NCBI GenBank assembly: GCA_017619655.1
Contig: JAFZRV010000010.1
Span: forward strand, 1-64,000
From: Bacteroidales bacterium
GTDB taxonomy: Bacteria; Bacteroidota; Bacteroidia; Bacteroidales; UBA932
DNA: 64,000 bases
Direction: 5' to 3'
Shown: one piece after another, positions 9,265 to 19,033 of the stretch
How the letters are laid out: each line of letters opens with the position of its first letter
Numbering within the stretch: position 1 is the stretch's first letter
Made by a program: the position numbers and the translations under genes
The notes under the pieces: model-generated
Told to the model about the DNA's origin: nothing
What the model saw: the letters and a program-made list of their open reading frames with translations, nothing else
Databases searched by the model: none

Positions 9265-11005
9265 GGGACAAAAGGGTATTAAGCTGTTCAAGATACTGGT
9301 TGAACTGGTCGCTCTTGAACTCGGAATAGTTCATCTGACGGAGAACGTTGATGATCTCCTTGTATTGCGCGGCGCACTGCTCGTAGTCATCGAACTGGAA
9401 CGGTACGTCGCAGATCTTCAGGACGAGCGAGAGCATATATTCCTGGCGCTCCATCGGGCAGAGGGAGTCGATGGGATCGAAGGCGTCCTGCTGCAGGATC
9501 ACGAAGTCGATGAGCTCGCTCTTCCAGAACTGCTCGTGGTAGCTGATGGGCACGCCGTCGTCGCCGAGGATGTTGATCTGTTCGGCGATCTCCTTGCCGC
9601 GGCGGACCAGGTTCTTGGCCCGGTTCACCTTCTCGACCCAGTCTTTGCCCACGCGCTCCTTGAGGTATTCCACCACTTCGGGATACTCGAGGTACTTGGA
9701 GTAGGAGTCGATGGGGTCGACGGCCGGGTAGCGCTTCTTGTCGGCGCGGGCCTGCGCCAGGGAGTAGAAGCAGCGCGCGGCCTTCTTGGTCGACTCGGTC
9801 ACGGGTTCCTTGAGGTTACCGCCGGCGGGGGAGACGGTGCCGATGAAGGTCACGGCGCCGGTCTGCCCGTTGCGCAGCTTCACGATGCCGGCACGGGAGT
9901 AGAAGTTCGAGATGATGGCGCTCAGGTCCACCGGGAACGCGTCGGCGCCCGGCAGTTCCTCCATGCGGTTGGACATCTCGCGCAGGGCCTGTGCCCAGCG
10001 GGAGGTGGAGTCGGCCAGCAGCAGGGCTTTCATGCCCATGGCGCGGTAGTATTCGCAGATGGTCATCGCGGTGTAGACGGAGGCTTCACGCGCGGCGACC
10101 GGCATGTTCGAAGTGTTGCAGATGATGGTGGTGCGTTCCATCAGGTGACGGCCCGTGTGCGGGTCGATCAGCTCCGGGAACTCGGCGAAGATTTCCACCA
10201 CCTCGTTGGCGCGCTCGCCGCAGGCCGCCATCACGATGATCTCGGCGTCGCCCTGCTTGGCGATGGCGTGCTGCAGCACGGTCTTGCCGCAGCCGAACGG
10301 GCCCGGGATGAAGCCGGTACCGCCTTCGGCGATGGGGTTGAGCGTGTCGATGCAGCGGACGCCCGTTTCCATGATGCGGAAAGGACGGGGTTTCTCGACA
10401 TAGCCGCCCACGGCCACCTTGACGGGCCATTTCTGGACCATCGTCACCTTGCGTTCCTCGCCCTGCGCGTCGGTCAGCACGGCCATCGTGTCGTCGATCC
10501 TGTAGTCGCCTTCCGGCGCGACGGACTTGACGGTGTAGGATCCCTGGAAAGAGAAGGGAACCATGATCTTGTGGGGCAGCCAGCCTTCCTTCACTTCGCC
10601 CAGCCAGTCGGCGGCGTAGACCGTGTCGCCCGGCTTGGCGAGGGGCGTGAAGTGCCAGAGCTTGTCGTGGTCCAGCGGGGCGGTGTATTCACCGCGTTTG
10701 AGAAATACGTCCTCCATCGTGGCGAGGTTGTTCTGCAGGCCGTCGTAGCTGCTGGAGAGCAGGCCCGGGCCGAGCTGGACCTCGAGCATGTGACCCTCGA
10801 ACTCCACTTTGTCGCCCTGGCGCAGGCCGCGCGTGCTCTCGTATACCTGCACGAACGCGTTCTTGCCCGTCACCTTGATGACCTCGGCCATCATTTTGGT
10901 GCCGCCCAGGTCGATGTAGCAGAGTTCGTTCTGCGCCACGTCGCCTTCGAAACGCACCGTCACCAGGTTGGAGATGATACCGGTAACTATACCTGTTGCT
11001 TTCAT
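9254..11005 (-). CDS. ntpA: V-type ATP synthase subunit A (catalytic)
   Basis: The catalytic ATPase subunit is 583 residues, normal for the family. The P-loop GPFGCGKT contains Lys241, and the Walker B region is MKALLLADSTSRWAQALREMS. The non-homologous insertion typical of A subunits is present before the P-loop (about residues 110-200). The alternative start choices are poor, and the ATG at 11005 gives a standard N-terminus (KATGIVTGIISNLVTVRFEG). It lies ten bases after the DUF2764-like gene and overlaps B. Confidence 0.96.
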   Translation of the reverse strand: MKATGIVTGIISNLVTVRFEGDVAQNELCYIDLGGTKMMAEVIKVTGKNAFVQVYESTRGLRQGDKVEFEGHMLEVQLGPGLLSSSYDGLQNNLATMEDVFLKRGEYTAPLDHDKLWHFTPLAKPGDTVYAADWLGEVKEGWLPHKIMVPFSFQGSYTVKSVAPEGDYRIDDTMAVLTDAQGEERKVTMVQKWPVKVAVGGYVEKPRPFRIMETGVRCIDTLNPIAEGGTGFIPGPFGCGKTVLQHAIAKQGDAEIIVMAACGERANEVVEIFAEFPELIDPHTGRHLMERTTIICNTSNMPVAAREASVYTAMTICEYYRAMGMKALLLADSTSRWAQALREMSNRMEELPGADAFPVDLSAIISNFYSRAGIVKLRNGQTGAVTFIGTVSPAGGNLKEPVTESTKKAARCFYSLAQARADKKRYPAVDPIDSYSKYLEYPEVVEYLKERVGKDWVEKVNRAKNLVRRGKEIAEQINILGDDGVPISYHEQFWKSELIDFVILQQDAFDPIDSLCPMERQEYMLSLVLKICDVPFQFDDYEQCAAQYKEIINVLRQMNYSEFKSDQFNQYLEQLNTLLSHEQ

Positions 11006-11015
11006 TATATCTACT

Positions 11016-11579
11016 TTATATTTGTTCAGCGTTGATTCCTTGGAATGTTCCCCTCACTTCTTCGACGAAGCGCTGGAAGAGGGCCGCACCGGTCTTCGGA
11101 TCGAGCCTGTTCCAGCGGGCGGCGATGTGGAGCCGCACCAGCAGCGACAGGATCGTGTCGATGGTGAAGACGTCGAACTGCACGAGCTCGGCGGCGGTGT
11201 CCCAGTACAGCCGGTCGAGCAGCTTTTCCCGCTGGGCCAGGTTGTCCACCTTGAAGATGATTTCGGCTTTCTCTTCCTCGGGAAAATCTTCCGGGAAGGG
11301 CTGGTTCTCCAGATAGGCCACCTTGCCCAGCCGCATGCGGCGGTCGAAGTCGAACCAGTCGATGAGGAAGCGGCAGCCGGTCTGCCGGATGTTCCGGTAG
11401 AAATGCGGCTTGAGGTGCGAGCCTTCCAGCCCGAATTCCAGCCAGTCTACCAGCTTGCCGTCCTTTTCGGAGAGCAGGCCCTTCAATTCGGCGATGACAG
11501 CCTGCTCGTCGACAGGGTGCTGGTCGTAGTCGAGCACCATGTCGGGGAAGCTGGCGATGATATAGGGATAGTTCGCCAT
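11016..11579 (-). CDS. DUF2764-like protein of the V-ATPase operon
   Basis: The 187-residue soluble protein has no signal peptide and starts ANYPYIIASFPDMVLDYD. From memory it matches the DUF2764 family, which recurs between subunits E and A in Bacteroidetes V-ATPase operons. It is helical and charged. Its ATG overlaps the stop of subunit E and the A gene follows after ten bases, so it is made together with the ATPase. No recognisable C or F subunit is present in the operon, so this protein is a candidate stalk or assembly component. That role is inference. Confidence 0.8.
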   Translation of the reverse strand: MANYPYIIASFPDMVLDYDQHPVDEQAVIAELKGLLSEKDGKLVDWLEFGLEGSHLKPHFYRNIRQTGCRFLIDWFDFDRRMRLGKVAYLENQPFPEDFPEEEKAEIIFKVDNLAQREKLLDRLYWDTAAELVQFDVFTIDTILSLLVRLHIAARWNRLDPKTGAALFQRFVEEVRGTFQGINAEQI

Positions 11580-12193
11580 TATTTACCGAAGAGGATCTTC
11601 TTGGAAGCCGGACGGAGGTATTCGCCGAACAGGGCGCTGAAGTCGCCGGCCGTGAAGCTGATCTGGTAGCCGCCGTCCTTGGGGCCGATCTTGAAGCCGT
11701 TGGCCAGGCCTTTCACGTTCTTCACCTCGATGCCTTTCGACAGGTCCTTGACGACTTCGTTCTGGAAAGCCTGCTCCAGTTCGTTCTGCGCCTGGGCGGG
11801 AAGGATGACCTCGAGGCCCTGTCCGTCGGGATTGGCGGCGTCGAAAGCCTTGACAACCGTGGCAATCAGCTCCTTGACGAACTTCTCGTCGGAGAGCGCG
11901 GCGCCGACCGGTTTGGCGACGGCCTGGGCAAGGATCATGTTTTCAACCTCCTGCTGCACGGCGGAGATGGTCTGCGTGGTGGCCATCTTGAGGTCGCCCT
12001 CGACGGTGGTGCGGGTATCGGCGGCTTTCTTTTCCGCCTCGGCCACGATGGCCTTCGCTTCGGCGTTCGCCTTGTCGACAATCTCCCTGGCTTCTGCCTT
12101 GGCCTTGGCGATCAGCGCATCCGCTTCCTGACGGCCTTTCGACAAACCTTCGTTGTACAAACGGTCCGTCAATTCTTGCAATTTATCCTGCAT
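11579..12193 (-). CDS. ntpE: V-type ATP synthase subunit E (peripheral stalk)
   Basis: The 204-residue protein has an N-terminal Ala/Glu/Lys-rich coiled coil (about residues 1-85, with repeats such as AKAEAREIVDKANAEAKAIVAEAEKK kept short here as AEAREIVDKANAEAKA) and a globular C-terminal domain, the form of the E stalk subunit. It is the first gene of the operon, with the promoter at 12228-12258. The start gives MQDKLQELTDRLYNEG. No separate G/H stalk partner is visible next to it. Confidence 0.9.
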   Translation of the reverse strand: MQDKLQELTDRLYNEGLSKGRQEADALIAKAKAEAREIVDKANAEAKAIVAEAEKKAADTRTTVEGDLKMATTQTISAVQQEVENMILAQAVAKPVGAALSDEKFVKELIATVVKAFDAANPDGQGLEVILPAQAQNELEQAFQNEVVKDLSKGIEVKNVKGLANGFKIGPKDGGYQISFTAGDFSALFGEYLRPASKKILFGK

Positions 12194-12227
12194 GTTTCGT
12201 ACTTTGTAAAGGATTCACTATATCCCA

Positions 12228-12258
12228 CAAAAATACGAAATTCTAGGCAGACCTCCAA
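12228..12258 (-). promoter_or_regulatory. Promoter of the V-ATPase operon
   Basis: On the minus strand, TTG (12258-12256), a 20-nt spacer and TATTTTTG (12235-12228) match the Bacteroidetes promoter. The subunit E ATG follows 34 nt later. A small palindrome ccaattattattgg at 12255-12268 overlaps the -33 element and could be an operator, though this is speculative. Confidence 0.75.
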
Positions 12259-12268
12259 TTATTATTGG

Positions 12269-13645
12269 TTATCGCGCGATGGGTTGCCGGTCCATCGTCT
12301 TCAGCGTGTGGAGGACGACGGGAACGGCAAAGAGGAAGGAGCAGATATCGGCCAGTGCCTGGGAAATCTCAATACCCGTAAAGCCCCAGAGGGAGTGCCC
12401 GATAAGCAGGGCGGGCAGGAAGAAGATACCCTGCCGGGCCGAGGCCATGATGATGGCCGGAATCGTTCTTCTGATGTTCTGCAAATACATGTTGGCCAGC
12501 ACGATGAAGCCTGTCAGCGGGAAGCTGTAGCACTGATAGCGGAGCACCTCGCTGCCGATGCGGATCACTTCCGGGTCGTCGGACCGGAACAGGGCGACCA
12601 GCGGCCCGGCAAAGAGCCAGCCCAGAAGCGCCAATACCGTGCAGTAAACCGTTGATACACTGCAGCTGTGCCAGTATGCTTTGCGGACACGGTCGAACAG
12701 GGCGGCTCCATAATTGAATCCGCACACAGGCTGGAAACCCTGCCCGTAGCCAATCATCGCGGCGCAGGCCAGCATCATGATGCGGTTGACGATGGAAAAG
12801 GCTGCGATGGCTTCGTCGCCATAGTTCGATGCCATCTGGTTCAGGCAGATGGCCGAGATACTCATTAAAGCCTGACGGGCCAGAGAAGGAAGACCGCCTG
12901 CTGCAATGTCGCGATAGCGTCGCAGCGTGGGTTTGAAATGGTGTGGCCGGATCGGCAGAGAACCGCGCTTGCCGATCATGCTCATGATGACGACGAAGCC
13001 AATAACTTGCGAGATGGCGGTCGCGATGCCCGCGCCACGGATGCCCAGTCCGAATCCGAAAATGAGAATGGGGTCGAGTATGATGTTGAGCACGGCGCCT
13101 GACACGATGCCGATCATCGAGAGCGTCGCGTTGCCCTGGTGCCGCATCTGGTTGTTGAGCGTGAAGGTGCCCATGATGAAGGGCGTTCCAATCAGAATGA
13201 ATTGGAAATAGTCGACAGCATAGGGCAGAATGGTCTCCGTCGAGCCCAGCAGGGAGAGGAGGGGCCGCATCACCAGGAAACTGGCACCGGCCAGGACAAT
13301 GCCGGTCAGGATGGAGGAGCCGAGTCCGACGGCGGCCATTTCTTCGGCGTCGACGGTCTCGCGCCGGCCCAGTGCCCGGGAAATGTAGTTGCCCGAACCC
13401 TGCCCGAAAAAGATGGCCAGCGACTGGATCAACACCATGTAGGCGTAAACGATGCCCATGGCGGCCACTGAAGGCGTGTTGATTTGACCGATGAAGAAGG
13501 TGTCGGCCAGGTTGTAGATGCCGGAGACGAGCATGCTCACGATGGACGGTATGGCCATCGCAGTGACGAGCCGGCCGACCGGCTGCGTCGTCATCCGGAC
13601 GAATTTGGCGTCCTGCTTCCGGGTTTGTTCTTCGGTCTTCGGCAT
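12269..13645 (-). CDS. MATE family multidrug/sodium efflux transporter
   Basis: This 458-residue membrane protein has about 12 hydrophobic helices in two related halves, as in NorM/DinF-type exporters. Early segments MAIPSIVSMLVSGIYNLADTFFIGQ and the GQGSGNYISRALGR loop (given as separate short motifs) are typical of the family. Members expel cationic drugs or metabolites in exchange for Na+ or H+; the substrate here cannot be told. It starts nine bases after the VanX-like gene stop and is probably co-transcribed with it. Confidence 0.9.
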   Translation of the reverse strand: MPKTEEQTRKQDAKFVRMTTQPVGRLVTAMAIPSIVSMLVSGIYNLADTFFIGQINTPSVAAMGIVYAYMVLIQSLAIFFGQGSGNYISRALGRRETVDAEEMAAVGLGSSILTGIVLAGASFLVMRPLLSLLGSTETILPYAVDYFQFILIGTPFIMGTFTLNNQMRHQGNATLSMIGIVSGAVLNIILDPILIFGFGLGIRGAGIATAISQVIGFVVIMSMIGKRGSLPIRPHHFKPTLRRYRDIAAGGLPSLARQALMSISAICLNQMASNYGDEAIAAFSIVNRIMMLACAAMIGYGQGFQPVCGFNYGAALFDRVRKAYWHSCSVSTVYCTVLALLGWLFAGPLVALFRSDDPEVIRIGSEVLRYQCYSFPLTGFIVLANMYLQNIRRTIPAIIMASARQGIFFLPALLIGHSLWGFTGIEISQALADICSFLFAVPVVLHTLKTMDRQPIAR

Positions 13646-13654
13646 CGGAGACGG

Positions 13655-14392
13655 CTATTTCTTCAACAGAGCGGTGCGGATGGGGAAGGTGAAATAAGTG
13701 TCAGGGTAGGGTTCGTCCTTGAGGATGAAATGCCACCACTCTTCCTCGATGGGCTTGAATCCGTGCTTGCACATCAACTCCCGCAGCAGCATACGGTTGG
13801 CGTATTGCTCTTCGGTAATGGTTTCCCGGTGGTCCGGATGCGACTCCTCGCCGAACCAGTCGAAGCCGTAGCCCATGTCGATGTCACGGCCGGTCTTCAT
13901 GTCGACGAGCGTTAGGTCGACGACGGAGCCGCGCGAGTGTCCGCTGCGGCGGGCGATGTAGCCCCGCTCGAAGACCACGTCCTTGTCGAGGTAGGGATAG
14001 AAATGGCTTTTGGTCAGTGTGTCGCTGACATTTTCGCCCCAGCGGCAGAAGTGGTCGACCGCCATCTGCGGGCGGTAGGTGTCCCAGATCTTGAGCCGAT
14101 ATCCCAGAGACATGGCTTCGTCGCTGACGGCCTTGAGGGCCTGAGCCGCCTCGCGCGTGCTCAGTGCGACGGGCTCTTCATAGCCGTCCACGCGCGTCCC
14201 CACGAAGTTGAACGTGCTGAAGTAGCGGATTTCCAGGATGACGTCGGGCACGACGTCCGTGAGTACGACGAAACCGGAAGGATCGTCCGGCCCGGTAGAA
14301 CGCTGCTCGCTGCCGGCCAATCTCTGCTGCGTGCCGCAGGAGACCAGCGCGAAAAGGCTGAAGCACAGAAGGGATAGTTGGAGTCGTTTCAT
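13655..14392 (-). CDS. D-alanyl-D-alanine dipeptidase (VanX-like, M15D), lipoprotein
   Basis: The predicted 245-residue protein begins MKRLQLSLLCFSLF and has a lipobox LVSC; an upstream in-frame start adds five residues and is less likely. The zinc-binding motif SGHSRGSVVDLTLVD and the catalytic EEWWHF are those of M15D peptidases such as VanX and DdpX, which split D-Ala-D-Ala. With no VanH/VanA ligase nearby, a cell-wall recycling role fits better than glycopeptide resistance. The -7 box TATATTTG at 14396-14403 ends only 3 nt before the ATG. Confidence 0.92.
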   Translation of the reverse strand: MKRLQLSLLCFSLFALVSCGTQQRLAGSEQRSTGPDDPSGFVVLTDVVPDVILEIRYFSTFNFVGTRVDGYEEPVALSTREAAQALKAVSDEAMSLGYRLKIWDTYRPQMAVDHFCRWGENVSDTLTKSHFYPYLDKDVVFERGYIARRSGHSRGSVVDLTLVDMKTGRDIDMGYGFDWFGEESHPDHRETITEEQYANRMLLRELMCKHGFKPIEEEWWHFILKDEPYPDTYFTFPIRTALLKK

Positions 14393-14395
14393 ATG

Positions 14396-14403
14396 CAAAT
14401 ATA
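14396..14403 (-). promoter_or_regulatory. -7 box directly before the VanX-like gene
   Basis: TATATTTG on the minus strand matches TAnnTTTG exactly and ends three bases before the ATG at 14392. No TTG is found at the expected -33 distance. If used, transcription would start at about the ATG and give a leaderless mRNA. Confidence 0.5.
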
Positions 14404-14406
14404 CCA

Positions 14407-14438
14407 AAAAAGGAACCGACTGATGCCGGTTCCTTTTT
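14407..14438 (-). terminator. Terminator after the decarboxylase operon
   Basis: A perfect 12-bp stem (aaaaaggaaccg 14407-14418 with cggttccttttt 14427-14438) with an 8-nt loop and T-rich tail on the minus strand. It lies 16 bases after the beta-subunit stop and just upstream of the VanX-like promoter, insulating the two units. Confidence 0.9.
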
Positions 14439-14454
14439 GATAAATACGGTTGGA

Positions 14455-15597
14455 TTAGCCCAGGAATCCCAAAAGCATACCTGCGGCGACGGCGGAGCCG
14501 ATCACACCGGCCACGTTCGGACCCATGGCATGCATGAGGAGGTAGTTCTTCGGGTCGTATTCCAGACCGACGTTGTTCGACACGCGGGCGGCGTCAGGCA
14601 CGGCCGACACACCGGAGTTGCCGATGAGCGGGTTGATCTTGTTGCCTTCCTTGAGGAACAGGTTGAAGAACTTCACGAAGAGCACGCCGGCGAAGGTGGC
14701 GATCACGAACGAAAGGGCGCCGATGATGAAGATCTTCACGGACTCCCAGCGGAGGAACTGGCTGGCCTGCGTAGAGGCACCGACAGTCACGCCGATGAGG
14801 ATGGTGACGATGTCCACCAGCGGACCGCTGGCCGTATTGGCCAGACGCTTGGTTACGCCGCTTTCTTTCAGCAGGTTGCCGAAGAACAGCATACCGAGCA
14901 GCGGAATACCGGACGGCACGATGAAGGCCGTGAGCAGGAAGCCGATGATCGGGAAGAGCTTCTTCTCGGTCGGGGACACCGGACGCGGCGGTTTCATGCG
15001 GATGAGGCGCTCCTTCTTGGTGGTGAGCAGCCGCATGATCGGCGGCTGGATCACCGGCACGAGGGCCATGTAGGAGTAAGCCGACACGGCGATGGCGCCC
15101 ATCAGGGTCGGAGCCAGGCGGGATGACAGGAAGATGGCCGTCGGGCCGTCCGCACCGCCGATGATACCGATGGCACCGGCCTGTGCGGCGTCAAAGCCCA
15201 GGGCCAGCGAAATGGCGTAGGCACCGAAGATGCCGAACTGGGCGGCGGCGCCGATCAGCAGCAGTTTCGGGTTGGCGATCAGCGACGAGAAGTCTGTCAT
15301 CGCGCCGATGCCCAGGAAGATCAGGGGCGGATAGAAGCCCCGCTGCACGCCCTGGTAGAGGATGTTCAGCACGGAGCCCTCCTCGTACACGCCGACATTC
15401 AATCCGGCAAAGAGGGGGATGTTGCCGATCAGGATACCGAATCCGATCGGGACCAGCAGCATCGGCTCCCACTCATACTTGATGGCCATGAAGATGAATG
15501 CGCATCCGATGACGATCATGATGAGATAGCCCCACTCGAAGTTGGCGAAGCCGGTAAACTGCCAGAATGCTTTCAGGTTTTCAAGAATGTGTCCCAT
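14455..15597 (-). CDS. mmdB: Sodium-pumping decarboxylase, beta subunit
   Basis: The 380-residue, highly hydrophobic protein is the membrane carboxybiotin decarboxylase that couples CO2 release to Na+ export. Family motifs include GADGPTAIFLSSRLAP and the GNSGVSAVPDAARVSNNVG region (shortened), plus GPNVAGVIGSAVAAG at the end. The operon has the matching carboxyltransferase, gamma and biotin subunits, and the epimerase at its head points to methylmalonyl-CoA rather than oxaloacetate as substrate. Confidence 0.94.
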   Translation of the reverse strand: MGHILENLKAFWQFTGFANFEWGYLIMIVIGCAFIFMAIKYEWEPMLLVPIGFGILIGNIPLFAGLNVGVYEEGSVLNILYQGVQRGFYPPLIFLGIGAMTDFSSLIANPKLLLIGAAAQFGIFGAYAISLALGFDAAQAGAIGIIGGADGPTAIFLSSRLAPTLMGAIAVSAYSYMALVPVIQPPIMRLLTTKKERLIRMKPPRPVSPTEKKLFPIIGFLLTAFIVPSGIPLLGMLFFGNLLKESGVTKRLANTASGPLVDIVTILIGVTVGASTQASQFLRWESVKIFIIGALSFVIATFAGVLFVKFFNLFLKEGNKINPLIGNSGVSAVPDAARVSNNVGLEYDPKNYLLMHAMGPNVAGVIGSAVAAGMLLGFLG

Positions 15598-15609
15598 AAG
15601 GCGTCGGGG

Positions 15610-16047
15610 TTATGCGATTACTGCCAGCGGAGCGCCTTCGAGGACGGAGTCGCCCTTCTGGGCCTTGATCGTGACGGTACCGTCGCAAGGAGCCTCGATG
15701 GCATTCTCCATCTTCATGGCTTCGAGCACCATGATCACCTGGCCCTTGGTCACTTTATCGCCGTCCTTCACCTTGACCTCGAGCACGACGCCCGGGAGCG
15801 GGGAGTTGACGGTGGCGCCACCGGCGGCGGCCGGAGCGGCCGCGGGCTTGTTGGCGGGAGCCGGACCGGCGGCCGGAGCGGCCGCGGGCTTGTTGACCAC
15901 GCTGATGGTCTTGGGCTTCGACAGCGGTTTCTCGAATTCGACGTTGTACGGCGTGCCGTTCACTTCAACCTTGGCGGCGTTGCCCTCAACCTCGTCGATG
16001 GTAACGTTGTAGTTGTTACCGTTGATCTTGATTTTATACTCTTTCAT
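15610..16047 (-). CDS. mmdC: Biotin carboxyl carrier protein of the Na+-pumping decarboxylase
   Basis: The 145-residue protein has an N-terminal domain (about 1-50), an Ala/Pro-rich flexible linker with two near-identical segments around ANKPAAAPAA (about 55-80), and a C-terminal biotinyl domain with the attachment motif EAMKMEN, biotinylated at Lys112. It carries the carboxyl group from the carboxyltransferase to the membrane beta subunit. It lies 12 bases before mmdB. Confidence 0.95.
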   Translation of the reverse strand: MKEYKIKINGNNYNVTIDEVEGNAAKVEVNGTPYNVEFEKPLSKPKTISVVNKPAAAPAAGPAPANKPAAAPAAAGGATVNSPLPGVVLEVKVKDGDKVTKGQVIMVLEAMKMENAIEAPCDGTVTIKAQKGDSVLEGAPLAVIA

Positions 16048-16068
16048 TGTCTTTTCTGGGTTAGGGGG

Positions 16069-16986
16069 TTATCTTCTTTTGTTGACCGCCGGGGTCTGGC
16101 GGAGCGTGTAGATCTTCGAGCTCCACGGCGAGTAGGTACGGTCGGTGTGATGGAGGGTCACGACGAAGCTCTCTTCATCGTGTCCTTCATCGTCTTCCTG
16201 GTACAGGTGCATGGCCGTCGCGATGGCGGCATAAACCTCGCCGGGAACTTCACCGTAGGCGGATTGTTCCACTTCGGTACCCACGGAGGCGGCGGAACGC
16301 TTCTTTCCGGCGCGGATGTTGGCGTTGCCGATGGCCTTGAAGATGAAATAGAGGAGGATGAGCGCGAGGAACACCACAGACATGGCCGTCAGGGCAAGAA
16401 TCCAGCCGTAAGGATCGATTGCCTTCATGCGGTCGGGTTTCGCAGCCTTGTCGATCAGGGAGTTGTTGGTGCTCGGAGAGGTGCGGTCCATGACAGCCCA
16501 TCCCTCTTCACTGCCGTCGACGGAACCAATGCCGTCTTCCACGCGGCCGAAAGCGATGTTCTCGCCCAGGTCGTGCCGTACGGGGATACGGTCGATGATG
16601 GTCTTGCCGTCACCTTTGGTGAAGATGATTTCCTTGGCGTTGGCCAGGTCGAAAGAGACGTGGAACGTGCCGCGGTAGGGCTGGTTGTCCGCCCAGAAAA
16701 GGACGTGCTGGCGGGGTTTGACCTTGGTCTGCAAGTCACCGCCCGGGATAGCGTATTTCTTGAGGTTGTCGGGATCGTCGGACAGGAAACATCCGGCGAT
16801 GTCCACTGTGCCGTACGAGGAGTTGAAGAGCTCGATCCAGGCATTCTGCTGCCCGAAATCGTCCTGGAAGTCGTCTGTATTGACCACCAGGTACTCGTTC
16901 AGGCGCATCGCATCCTGACTCTGGGCTCCTGCCGTGAAGCACAAGGTCAAACCGACAACTGCCAAAAACAGTTTAATGTGTTTCAT
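16069..16986 (-). CDS. OadG-type gamma subunit with N-terminal lamin-tail-like domain
   Basis: The 305-residue protein has a signal peptide (ending TAGAQSQ), an exported beta-rich region (about 25-165, with LNEYLVVNTDDFQDDFG and WIELFNSSYGTVDIAGCFL-like elements typical of lamin-tail domains), then one membrane helix (about 193-218, ending LYFIFKAIG), and a cytosolic tail. The helix and tail resemble the small OadG/gamma subunit that holds the complex together. The position between mmdA and mmdC supports this role. E. coli-type gamma subunits lack the large periplasmic domain. I have met this architecture in Bacteroidales before, but the function of the extra domain is unknown. Confidence 0.8.
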   Translation of the reverse strand: MKHIKLFLAVVGLTLCFTAGAQSQDAMRLNEYLVVNTDDFQDDFGQQNAWIELFNSSYGTVDIAGCFLSDDPDNLKKYAIPGGDLQTKVKPRQHVLFWADNQPYRGTFHVSFDLANAKEIIFTKGDGKTIIDRIPVRHDLGENIAFGRVEDGIGSVDGSEEGWAVMDRTSPSTNNSLIDKAAKPDRMKAIDPYGWILALTAMSVVFLALILLYFIFKAIGNANIRAGKKRSAASVGTEVEQSAYGEVPGEVYAAIATAMHLYQEDDEGHDEESFVVTLHHTDRTYSPWSSKIYTLRQTPAVNKRR

Positions 16987-17001
16987 ACGTTGCAGGTTTG
17001 A

Positions 17002-18564
<1,563 letters not shown>

Positions 18565-18598
18565 TATCGTGTGTGCTTAAGTTTGTATTCGGTTTCCG

Positions 18599-19012
18599 TT
18601 ACTCCTGCGGCTTTTTCATGCAGAATTCAGTGAGCACACCCTTGGTGGACTTCGGGTGGACGAAAGCAATCATCATCTGCTCGGCGCCGGCGCGCGGAGC
18701 CTTGTCGATCAGGCGGACGCCTTTCTCTTCGGCTTCAGCCAGGCAGGCGGCCACGTCGTCGGTGGCGAAAGCCAGGTGGTGGATGCCCTCACCGCGTTTC
18801 TCGATGAAAGCGGCGATGGTGCTCTCCGGGCTGGTGGGCTCGAGGAGTTCGAGTTTGGTCTGGCCGATCTTGAAGAAAGCGGTCTTGACTTTCTGGTCAG
18901 CGACTTCTTCGATGGCGTAGCATTTCAGACCGAGAACGTTTTCATAATAGGGGATAGCCTCTTCCAGCGAGTTGACCGCGATTCCGAGGTGTTCGATGTG
19001 TGTGAGATTCAT
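18599..19012 (-). CDS. mce: Methylmalonyl-CoA epimerase
   Basis: The 137-residue vicinal-oxygen-chelate protein starts MNLTHIEHLGIAVNSLEEAI. The metal ligands fit His near the N-terminus, GIHHLAFATDD in the middle and LTEFCMKK at the end. It interconverts (R)- and (S)-methylmalonyl-CoA so that the decarboxylase can use the product of methylmalonyl-CoA mutase. It heads the decarboxylase operon; the mutase itself is not in the window. Confidence 0.95.
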   Translation of the reverse strand: MNLTHIEHLGIAVNSLEEAIPYYENVLGLKCYAIEEVADQKVKTAFFKIGQTKLELLEPTSPESTIAAFIEKRGEGIHHLAFATDDVAACLAEAEEKGVRLIDKAPRAGAEQMMIAFVHPKSTKGVLTEFCMKKPQE

Positions 19013-19033
19013 GATATAGGGTATTGATGAAAA

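Noticed and set aside
13655-14392. Glycopeptide resistance cluster
   Set aside because: The VanX-like dipeptidase stands without VanH, VanA/B ligase or VanS/R genes, so a housekeeping role is more likely.
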